Under the pieces are notes generated by a model that had not been told where the DNA came from, did no database searches, and saw only the letters and a program-made list of their open reading frames with translations. A stretch of 44,870 nt of DNA, taken from positions 1 through 44,870 of the forward strand of contig NZ_BONI01000077.1 in NCBI RefSeq assembly GCF_016862635.1, read 5' to 3'. Shown piece by piece: positions 7,309-13,377 of this stretch (within the stretch, counting starts at the first letter, position 1; each line of letters begins with the position of its first letter). Made by a program: the position numbers and the translations under genes. This DNA is from Catellatospora coxensis (GTDB taxonomy: Bacteria; Actinomycetota; Actinomycetes; Mycobacteriales; Micromonosporaceae).

Positions 7309-8112
7309 TCAGAGGACAGAAGCCGCGGCGCGGGCACGCTTGCGGCGGCCGTACCACGCGATGCCGATGGCGACGCCGACCCCGATGCCGAGCGCGGCCG
7401 CGACCGGCACGGCAGGGCGGTTGCGCAGCCGGCGGCCCAGCGGCACGGGGTGCCGGAACTCCAGCACCGGCCAGCGCCGCTCGTTGGCCTCGCGGCGCAG
7501 CGCCTTGTCCGGGTTGACCGCGCTGGGGTGGCCGACGGCGGCGAGCAGCGGGATGTCGGAGATCGAGTCGGAGTAGGCGTAACACTCGCCGAGGTCGTAT
7601 CCGCGCTCGGCGGCGAGCTTGCGCACCGCCTCGACCTTGGCCCCGCCCGCGGCGTAGAACTCGATCTCGCCCGTGTACTGGCCCTCGGCGACCTTCATCC
7701 GGGTGGCGATGACGTCGGTGACGCCGAGCTGAGCGCCGATCGGCTGCACCATCTCCTCGCCGGACGCCGACACCAGCACGATGTCGCGCCCGGCCGCCTG
7801 GTGCTCCTCGATGAGGGTCGCGGCCTCGGCGTAGATGTACGGGTCGATCAGCTCGTGCAGGGTCTCGTTGACGATCTGGCGGACCTGGTCCACCCGCCAG
7901 CCCTTGACCAGCTCGGCCATGTAGTCGCGGGTGCGGACCATCGCCTGGTCGTCGGCGCCGCCGCGCTTGAACATGAACTGGGCGAACGCCGTCTTAACGA
8001 CGTCACGCTTAGTGATCAGGCCGTCACGATAGAACGGTCTGCCGAATGCCAGCGCGCTCGAAGTCGCGATGACGGTCTTGTCCAGGTCGAAAAACGCGGC
8101 GCTGCGGCCCAC
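7309..8112 (-). CDS. HAD-superfamily IB hydrolase (SerB-like) with C-terminal membrane anchor
   Basis: 267 residues. HAD motif I is AAFFDLDKTVI (nucleophile Asp and second Asp), motif II is VLVSASGEE, and motif III/IV is CYAYSDSISDIPLL. This fits subfamily IB phosphatases of the HAD-SF-IB-hyp1 kind. The C-terminus (VPVAAALGIGVGVAIGIAWY followed by GRRKRAR) looks like a tail anchor with a positive cytoplasmic flank. The natural substrate of this actinobacterial group is not known to me. The frame extends further upstream, but GTG 8112 is chosen because FDLDKT should lie close to the N-terminus and a TACACT -10 sits 8 nt before it, suggesting a leaderless mRNA. Convergent with the Fic-like gene; divergent from the 6C RNA. 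The corresponding M. tuberculosis gene is, as I recall, Rv3661. Confidence 0.88.
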   Translation of the reverse strand: MGRSAAFFDLDKTVIATSSALAFGRPFYRDGLITKRDVVKTAFAQFMFKRGGADDQAMVRTRDYMAELVKGWRVDQVRQIVNETLHELIDPYIYAEAATLIEEHQAAGRDIVLVSASGEEMVQPIGAQLGVTDVIATRMKVAEGQYTGEIEFYAAGGAKVEAVRKLAAERGYDLGECYAYSDSISDIPLLAAVGHPSAVNPDKALRREANERRWPVLEFRHPVPLGRRLRNRPAVPVAAALGIGVGVAIGIAWYGRRKRARAAASVL

Positions 8113-8120
8113 GGTCGCAA

Positions 8121-8126
8121 AGTGTA
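8121..8126 (-). promoter_or_regulatory. -10 element of a leaderless promoter (HAD hydrolase)
   Basis: On the minus strand TACACT lies 8 nt before GTG 8112 and no ribosome-binding site intervenes, the pattern of a leaderless actinobacterial transcript. Confidence 0.55.
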
Positions 8127-8337
8127 GCCGGGTGGCCGGCGCGGTGGTGTCCGCCCGTCCGTCGGATAGCGGCAGACGCTCGTACGAGGGTGCGCGCGGA
8201 TGCCCGCAATCGCCGGTTACTGAGCGACGACTCAGTGATTGCGTAGCGTAGGATCTTGGATTCATCTACGGCGTGTCGTCGCGTGTCGGCCCCGATCCCT
8301 CTCGACGGCGCGCCGTCAAGTCAGGCATGCTTTCGCA

Positions 8338-8456
8338 ACAGCCCTCAGCGGGTGCCACCCCCCCCGCAGCCGCTGAGCGGGCTCCGGCTCACCATCCCCC
8401 CTGAGAGCCGGACCCCAGGACGACCCCCGTCTCCCCGGACGGGGGTCGTCGTCATC
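8338..8456 (+). ncRNA. 6C small RNA
   Basis: Two adjacent hairpins with loops rich in cytosine, followed by a strong terminator, are the hallmark of the actinobacterial 6C RNA. Hairpin 1 pairs TCAGCGG (8345-8351) with CCGCTGA (8370-8376), extended by GCCC/GGGC; its loop holds a run of eight C. Hairpin 2 pairs CCGGCTC (8384-8390) with GAGCCGG (8405-8411); its loop holds six C. The third hairpin is the terminator. A plausible promoter is TCGACG (8302-8307), 18-nt spacer, CATGCT (8326-8331), which would place the 5' end near 8338. Location also fits: in M. tuberculosis the 6C RNA (B11) lies by the ssd/Rv3660c gene, and here it sits immediately upstream of the CpaE-like homologue. 6C acts in trans through its C-rich loops on G-rich mRNA sites, according to work in mycobacteria and corynebacteria. 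Confidence 0.9.
8419..8450 (+). terminator. Terminator of the 6C RNA
   Basis: GACGACCCCCGTC (8419-8431) pairs perfectly over 13 bp with 8438-8450 around a TCCCCG loop. Weak T content follows. Confidence 0.8.
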
Positions 8457-8618
8457 TGGACCCCGAAGGTCGTGAGCTGCGGATCCGCCCGCCCGACGGG
8501 ACCCGCGCATAGCAGATCCACACGATGATCGGCGCGCTGTCCACAAGCACTCGCCCGTCCACAGGCGGCCGACCCGAGCGCTGGTCCGGCACCGCCCCGC
8601 CCGCGCACAGTGCCGGGC

Positions 8619-9716
8619 ATGACCCGTCCGTTCGTCCCGCCCGCGCCCGCCCGCGCCCTGCTGGTCACCGCCGACACCGACCTGCTCGACGACCTGCTGC
8701 GGCTGGGCTCCGCCGCGGGCATCGAGGTCGAGGTCGCCCACGACCTGTCCGCGGCGCGCCTGCGCTACGGGCCCGCCCCACTGGTGCTGATCGGCGGCGA
8801 CATGGTGCCCGGATGCGTACGCGCCCGGCTGCCGCACCGGGCCGGGGTCGTCGTGGTCTGCCGCGACAGCATCGACACCCGGCCCTGGGACCACGCCCAG
8901 GCGCTCGGGGCCGAACACGTCGCACTGCTGCCCGCGGCCGAATCCTGGCTCGTCGAACGCCTCGCCGGCATCGGCCGCGCCCCGGCCGCCGGGACCGGGC
9001 GGGTGCTGGCGGTGCTCGGCGGGCGCGGCGGGGCCGGAGCCAGCGTGCTGGCCGCCGGACTGGCCGTCACCGCATGCCGCACCCGGCTGCGCACCCTGCT
9101 CGTCGACGCGGACCCGCTCGGTGGCGGCGCCGACCTGCTGCTGGGCTGGGAGGAACTGCGCGGGCTGCGCTGGCCCCAGCTCGCCCGCGCCAGCGGACCC
9201 GTCGACCCGGCCGCGTTCGTCGACGCCCTGCCGAGCCGCGGCGACCTCGTGGTGCTCTCCTGCGCCCGCGACATCCCCGACGAGGACACCCCGACCTCCC
9301 CGGCGCTGCCGCCCGACGCCATGGCCGCCGCACTCGACGCCGGGCGGCGCGGCCGCGACCTGATCGTCGTCGACCTGCCCCGCCGCCTCGACGACGCCGC
9401 AGCCGTGGTGCTCCAGGCCGCCGACCGGGTGCTGCTCGTCGTACCCGCCGAACTGCGCGCCGCCGCCGCGGCGGCCCGGGTGGTCGACGTCGCGTCGGCG
9501 TACCGGCGGGAGATGTCCGTGGTCGTCCGCGGCCCGGCCCCCGGCCGGCTGGGACCCGACGACCTGGCCCGGGCGCTCGGCCTGCCACTGGCCGGAATGC
9601 TGCCACCAGAGCCGCGCCTGGCCGCCGCCCTCGAACGCGGCCACGCGCCGGGCAGCGCACCCCGCGGCCCCCTGGCCACCCTGTGCGCCCGCCTGATCCG
9701 AGAGGTCATGGCATGA
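8619..9716 (+). CDS. ssd: CpaE-like / septum-site-determining-type protein heading the Tad operon
   Basis: 365 residues from ATG 8619 (GTG 8610 would add three; that GTG lies inside an inverted repeat). The N-terminus is a receiver-like region (ALLVTADTDLLDDLLRLGSA). The C-terminal part is a MinD/CpaE-like P-loop fold. Its Walker A equivalent, VLGGRGGAGASVLAAG, lacks the usual lysines, as I remember for the actinobacterial helicase/secretion-neighborhood CpaE family, so ATP turnover is doubtful. DLIVVDLPRR is the Walker B region. CpaE/TadZ proteins place Tad pilus machinery in the cell; the M. tuberculosis homologue (Rv3660c, Ssd) has been linked to septation and dormancy. First gene of the tad operon. 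A CACAGT word 7 nt before ATG may be a weak leaderless -10. Confidence 0.85.
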   Translation: MTRPFVPPAPARALLVTADTDLLDDLLRLGSAAGIEVEVAHDLSAARLRYGPAPLVLIGGDMVPGCVRARLPHRAGVVVVCRDSIDTRPWDHAQALGAEHVALLPAAESWLVERLAGIGRAPAAGTGRVLAVLGGRGGAGASVLAAGLAVTACRTRLRTLLVDADPLGGGADLLLGWEELRGLRWPQLARASGPVDPAAFVDALPSRGDLVVLSCARDIPDEDTPTSPALPPDAMAAALDAGRRGRDLIVVDLPRRLDDAAAVVLQAADRVLLVVPAELRAAAAAARVVDVASAYRREMSVVVRGPAPGRLGPDDLARALGLPLAGMLPPEPRLAAALERGHAPGSAPRGPLATLCARLIREVMA

Positions 9717-9854
9717 GCGAGCGCAGCGAGCGAATCAGCGGGCTCGGTTTGCATGGCGTCGACGAGCGCAGCGAGGAGCAGCCATGAGCGAGCGCAGCGA
9801 GCGAATCAGCGGGCTGGGTCCTCATGGCGTCGACGAGCGCAGCGAGGAGAGGCC
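9713..9854 (+). repeat. Two tandem 71-bp repeat units between ssd and tadA
   Basis: Unit 1 is 9713-9783 and unit 2 is 9784-9854. They differ at 6 of 71 positions and abut exactly. Each starts with ATGAGCGAGCGCAGCGAGCG and ends with GAGCGCAGCGAGGAG plus a variable tail. Unit 1 supplies the last bases and stop of ssd; unit 2 ends with the GAGGAGAGG ribosome site of tadA, whose first 10 bases repeat the unit start. Related repeats are common between genes in Micromonosporaceae (from memory). Confidence 0.9.
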
Positions 9855-10862
9855 ATGAGCGAGCTGGTCGGGGCCGGGCCGTTGGGGCCGCTGCTGGCGG
9901 TGCCTGAGGTGACCGATGTGCTGGTCAACGGGGTGCAGGTGTGGACCGACCGGGGGTCCGGCCTGGTCCGTGAACCGTTCACGATGCCGTCGGCCGACGC
10001 GGTGCGGCGGCTCGCGCAGCGGCTCGCGGCCGCGTGCGGGCGGCGGCTCGACGACGGGCAGCCGTACGTCGACGCGCGGCTGGCCGACGGGACGCGCCTG
10101 CACGCGGTGTTGCCGCCGGTGGCGACCGCGGGGCCGTACCTGTCATTGCGCACCTTCCGGCAACGGCCGATGGCGCTGGCCGATCTCGTCCCGCCGGAGA
10201 CGGCCGGGCTGCTGTCCGCGATCGTCGCGGCCCGGCTGACCTTCCTGATCTCCGGCGGCACCGGGTCGGGCAAGACCACGCTGCTCGGGGCGATGCTCGC
10301 CGCGGTGCCCGGCCGGGAACGCATCGTGCTGGTGGAGGACTCGGCCGAGCTGCGTCCCGCGCACCCGCACGTGGTCACCCTGCAGGCCCGCACCTCCAAC
10401 GTGGAGGGCGCGGGCGTGGTCGGGCTGGACAAGCTGGTGCGGCAGGCCCTGCGGATGCGCCCGGACCGGCTGGTGGTGGGCGAGTGCCGGGGCGCGGAAG
10501 TGGTGGACCTGCTGGCCGCGCTCAACACCGGGCACGAGGGCAGCGCCGGGACGCTGCACGCCAACGCCCCCGCGGACGTGCCCGCGCGGCTGGAGGCGCT
10601 CGGCCTGCTCGGCGGGCTGCCCCGCCCCGCGCTGCACGCGCAGGTCGCCGCGGCCATCCGGGTGCTACTGCACCTGCGGCGTACGCCGTCGGGCCGGGTG
10701 CTCGACGAGATCTGCCTGCTCACCCCCGACGGGCCGGAACGCCTGGTGACGGCCCGGCCGGTATGGCGGCGCGACGGTGCGCCGCTGCCCGCGGCCGCCG
10801 AACTCGCGGCACTGCTGCGCGCCCGCGACGTCACCCCGCCGACCTGGCTGGAGACACGGTGA
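9855..10862 (+). CDS. tadA: Tad secretion/pilus ATPase
   Basis: 335 residues; type II/IV secretion ATPase (T2SSE) that powers assembly of Flp-type pili at the inner face of the membrane. The N-terminal domain has VPEVTDVLVNGVQVWTDR, then the Walker A ISGGTGSGKTTLL around residue 135, the Asp box IVLVEDSAELRP, the Walker B region LRMRPDRLVVGECRGAEVVDLL and the His box TGHEGSAGTLHANAP. All catalytic elements are intact. ATG 9855 is chosen because GAGGAGAGG, provided by the adjacent repeat unit, lies directly upstream and the family N-terminus begins here; the longer frame from 9753 reads repeat sequence. Its stop overlaps the next start by 4 nt. Confidence 0.93.
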   Translation: MSELVGAGPLGPLLAVPEVTDVLVNGVQVWTDRGSGLVREPFTMPSADAVRRLAQRLAAACGRRLDDGQPYVDARLADGTRLHAVLPPVATAGPYLSLRTFRQRPMALADLVPPETAGLLSAIVAARLTFLISGGTGSGKTTLLGAMLAAVPGRERIVLVEDSAELRPAHPHVVTLQARTSNVEGAGVVGLDKLVRQALRMRPDRLVVGECRGAEVVDLLAALNTGHEGSAGTLHANAPADVPARLEALGLLGGLPRPALHAQVAAAIRVLLHLRRTPSGRVLDEICLLTPDGPERLVTARPVWRRDGAPLPAAAELAALLRARDVTPPTWLETR

Positions 10863-12439
10863 GCCCCACGGAGACAGCCACCGGGCCCGACAACCCGGTG
10901 CACGCCACGCCCCTGCACGCCACGCCCCTGCACGCCACGCACCGGACGACCACCGCCGCCGGGCACGACCGCACGGCCGTGTCCGGTGTGCCGGCCAGGA
11001 CGGGGATCTCCTGGCGGGACGCCGTCGCGGCCCGGCTGCGTGATCTCACCGGCCCCGTTCTCGCACCCGGCGCGCGGCGTCGCCTCGCGCGGGCCACGGG
11101 GCGCGCAGTTTCCGCTCCGGCCGGTGCGGGCTCGGGCGGGCCGGGCCCCGGCGCGGGATGGTCCGGTGGGCCGGCGGCCGTGGCCCTGTCGCCGCTCCGC
11201 ACGCGGGGCGTCGCCGCGGTGACCGGCGTGGGCGCGTGGCTGCTGCTGGACTCGCCGGTGGGTGGGCTGATCGCGGCCGGGTACGCCCTGCTCGCGCTGC
11301 GGATGTGGCGCGAGCAGCGCATCGCCCGGCGTGACTCGGGGCACCGGCAGCGGGCCCTCGACCTGCTCGCCGCCGCGGCTGCCGAGCTGCGGGCCGGCGG
11401 TGCGGGCACGATGCTGCTGCTGCCCGACGACGAGCTGGACCGGGCGGTGCACGCGGCGCAACGCCTCGCCGCGAGCACCGGAGCACCCCTGGCCGACCTG
11501 CTGGAACGGCTGGAGGCGCAGTGCCGCGCCGCCGACCGGGCCGACGCCGCCGCCCACGCGCAGGCGGCCGGCGCCCAGCTGACCGCGGTGCTGCTCGCCG
11601 CGCTGCCGATCGGCGGCATCGGGCTCGGCCACCTCATCGGCGTCGACGCGCTGCGCATCCTGCTGCACACACCGACCGGCGTCGCCTGCGCCTGCGGAGC
11701 CGCCGTGCTGCAGGCGGCCGGCCTCGCCTGGACCCGCCGGTTGCAGCGGCCCGCCGCACGTTCCGCCGTGGACCGGGCCGTCGGGCGGTTCACCGCCCGC
11801 AGGCGGCTGAGCCGGTTGCCACTGCGGCGGCCCGCGGAGCAGCCGAGCGGGCGTACCCCCTGGTTGTTCGGGGTCGTGGCGGGCGGTGCGGTGCTCGCGC
11901 TGCTGCCGTCGCCGGGCGGCGGCGTGCTGGGCGTCGCCGTGGCCGGCGGGACCGTGCTGGTGCTGCGGCGGATGGAACCCGCGGCCGTGCGTACGGAACG
12001 CGAGCGGGCGCTGGCCGACCTGCCGTGGGCCGTGGACCTGATCGGCACCGCGCTGCGCGCCGGAGCCCCGCTCGACCATGCCGTGCTCAGTGTGGGGGCG
12101 GCGCTGGACGGGCCGCTCGGCGTCCGGCTGCAGCGGATCGGGCGGTCCCTGCGCCTCGGCGCGACCGCGGCCGAAGCCTGGTCACACCTGGCCGATCTGC
12201 CGCCCGCGGGTCGCCTGACGGCGGCGGTGGAACGCAGCTCCGCCAACGGATCCGCGCTGGCCGGGGCGCTGCACCGCTGCGCCGACGACCTGCGCGCCGA
12301 CACCGCCGTACGCCGCCAGGCCGGGGCGCAGCGCGCCGGTGTCCTGATCGTCCTGCCGCTCGGGCTGTGCTTCCTGCCCGCCTTCGTACTCGCCGGCCTG
12401 GTGCCGGTGGTCCTCGCCGTGCTCGGCGAGGTGCTCTGA
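10859..12439 (+). CDS. Fused TadB-TadC membrane platform protein
   Basis: 526 residues from GTG 10859 (GTGA overlap with tadA). Two T2SSF-type platform modules lie in one frame. Residues about 120-300 are TadB-like: TM GVAAVTGVGAWLLLDS, a cytoplasmic helical region with RALDLLAAAAAELRAGG, and TMs around AVLLAALPIGGIGLGHLIGV and GVACACGAAVLQAAG. Residues about 340-526 are TadC-like: TMs, then ALADLPWAVDLIGTALRAGA, SSANGSALAGAL and the terminal hydrophobic segment VLIVLPLGLCFLPAFVLAGL. In the M. tuberculosis order I recall, tadB and tadC are separate genes (Rv3658c, Rv3657c), so this looks like a fusion. The first 70 residues are low-complexity and contain a threefold HATPL repeat (10903-10935). 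Role: inner-membrane base for pilin export. Confidence 0.85.
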   Translation: MSPTETATGPDNPVHATPLHATPLHATHRTTTAAGHDRTAVSGVPARTGISWRDAVAARLRDLTGPVLAPGARRRLARATGRAVSAPAGAGSGGPGPGAGWSGGPAAVALSPLRTRGVAAVTGVGAWLLLDSPVGGLIAAGYALLALRMWREQRIARRDSGHRQRALDLLAAAAAELRAGGAGTMLLLPDDELDRAVHAAQRLAASTGAPLADLLERLEAQCRAADRADAAAHAQAAGAQLTAVLLAALPIGGIGLGHLIGVDALRILLHTPTGVACACGAAVLQAAGLAWTRRLQRPAARSAVDRAVGRFTARRRLSRLPLRRPAEQPSGRTPWLFGVVAGGAVLALLPSPGGGVLGVAVAGGTVLVLRRMEPAAVRTERERALADLPWAVDLIGTALRAGAPLDHAVLSVGAALDGPLGVRLQRIGRSLRLGATAAEAWSHLADLPPAGRLTAAVERSSANGSALAGALHRCADDLRADTAVRRQAGAQRAGVLIVLPLGLCFLPAFVLAGLVPVVLAVLGEVL

Positions 12440-12461
12440 CCCGCCACGAAAGGAGACAGTC

Positions 12462-12770
12462 ATGCCCCGACAGAGGCCACCGCGAACGGAGGTCCCACCC
12501 GTGGACACCACGGTGCCGGCCGCGATCCGCCCGCCCGTGCCCGCGCCTGCCCAGCTGCGCGACGTCGACGCCGACGCCGCCGCGATCCTCGCCGAGTCGG
12601 TGGGAGCGGAGGCGGCACGGCGGCCCGTGCCCGACGCCGGCATGAACACCGCGGAGTACGCCGTCGGCACGCTGGCGGCGGTCGCCTTCGCCGGACTGCT
12701 GCTCAAGGTGCTGACCAGCGACGGTGTGCAGGCGGCGCTGGCCGGTGTGATCCAACGGGCCCTCGGGTGA
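12462..12770 (+). CDS. DUF4244 Flp-type pilin
   Basis: 102 residues; start ATG 12462 with AGGAG 6 nt upstream and a 22-nt gap after the platform gene. A long Pro/Ala-rich leader ends in GMNTAEYAVG, which fits the Flp prepilin signature (Gly, four residues, Glu-Tyr), followed by one hydrophobic helix (GTLAAVAFAGLLLKVLTS). It would be cleaved after the Gly by a TadV-type peptidase, which is not encoded in the window, and polymerise into the pilus or pseudopilus. The leader before the cleavage site (about 60 residues) is longer than in classical Flp pilins but usual for DUF4244, as I recall. Confidence 0.85.
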   Translation: MPRQRPPRTEVPPVDTTVPAAIRPPVPAPAQLRDVDADAAAILAESVGAEAARRPVPDAGMNTAEYAVGTLAAVAFAGLLLKVLTSDGVQAALAGVIQRALG

Positions 12771-13057
12771 GCCGAACGGACCGGGGTAGCGCCACCGCTG
12801 AGCTGGCGGTGGCGCTACCCGCCGTGGTGCTGCTGCTGGTCACCGGTATCGGCGCGGTCGCCGCGGTGACCGTGAAGCTCGGCTGCGTGGCCGCCGCCCG
12901 GGACGCGGCGCTCGCCGCCGCCCGCGGTGACGGCGGGTCCAGCGGGGCGAGCGTCGACGTCACCGGGGACACCGTCACGGCGACGGTACGGCGCTCCGTC
13001 CGGGTGACCGTGCTGACCTGCACCGCGACCGCCGCCCGGGAACCGGGTGCGCCGTGA
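12767..13057 (+). CDS. tadE: TadE-family pseudopilin-like protein
   Basis: 96 residues; GTG 12767 overlaps the preceding stop by 4 nt. The N-terminus DRGSATAELAVALPAVVLLL is the TadE signature, a glutamate inside the start of a hydrophobic helix. A small extracytoplasmic domain follows with two cysteines (KLGCVAAARDAALAAARG and VLTCTATAA) that could form a disulfide. TadE proteins are minor pilins anchored in the membrane. Part of the tightly overlapping tad operon. Confidence 0.85.
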   Translation: MSRTDRGSATAELAVALPAVVLLLVTGIGAVAAVTVKLGCVAAARDAALAAARGDGGSSGASVDVTGDTVTATVRRSVRVTVLTCTATAAREPGAP

Positions 13058-13374
13058 GCTCGCTGTACGCGCTCGGTGTGGGGCTGGTGTTCGTGGCCGC
13101 GGGCACCGTGGTGGCCGTGGACGGCGCGCACCTGATCGCCCGGGAACAGGCTCGGACGGCCGCGGACCTGGGCGCCCTGGCGGGCGCCGCGGTGGCGATC
13201 GAAGGCGCCGCCGCGGCGTGCGAGCGGGCCGGGCAGATCGCGGCCGCCAACGCGGCGACAGTCACGGCCTGCCGGCTCGACGGCCTCGACCTCACCCTCT
13301 CCGTACAGGTCGTCACCGGGGCCGGCGCGGCCGAGGCCACCGCCGTGGCAGGCCCGGTCCGCGAGGTCACCTGA
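13054..13374 (+). CDS. Second TadE-like protein (helicase/secretion neighbourhood type)
   Basis: 106 residues; GTG 13054 overlaps tadE by 4 nt. The N-terminal hydrophobic helix (SSLYALGVGLVFVAAGTVVA) has no Glu at +5, unlike TadE. The continuation AHLIAREQARTAADLGALAG resembles TadG/TadE-like putative flp pilus proteins, and two cysteines occur (AACERAG, TACRLDG). It ends 3 nt before the convergent helicase stop, leaving no room for a terminator. By position it equals M. tuberculosis Rv3654c, described as TadE-like; its exact function is uncertain. Confidence 0.82.
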   Translation: MSSLYALGVGLVFVAAGTVVAVDGAHLIAREQARTAADLGALAGAAVAIEGAAAACERAGQIAAANAATVTACRLDGLDLTLSVQVVTGAGAAEATAVAGPVREVT

Positions 13375-13377
13375 CTG

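Larger units (their letters stand above)
8113..8618. other. Intergenic region carrying the 6C RNA
   Basis: 506 bp without a protein gene. It contains the hydrolase -10 (8121-8126, minus), a small inverted repeat ACTGAG-N6-CTCAGT (8219-8236), the 6C RNA (8338-8456), two TGTCCACA-like words (8537-8545 and 8556-8563, each close to but not matching a DnaA box) and a 7-bp inverted repeat (8586-8592 / 8610-8616) just before the CpaE-like start. Confidence 0.6.

Noticed and set aside
8113..8265. 51-residue N-terminal extension of the HAD hydrolase
   Set aside because: It would bury the TACACT -10 and place FDLDKT far from the N-terminus, unlike relatives; GTG 8112 fits better.
9713..9854. CRISPR-like tandem repeats
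   Set aside because: Only two directly abutting units with no spacers and no cas genes; better explained as a dispersed intergenic repeat.
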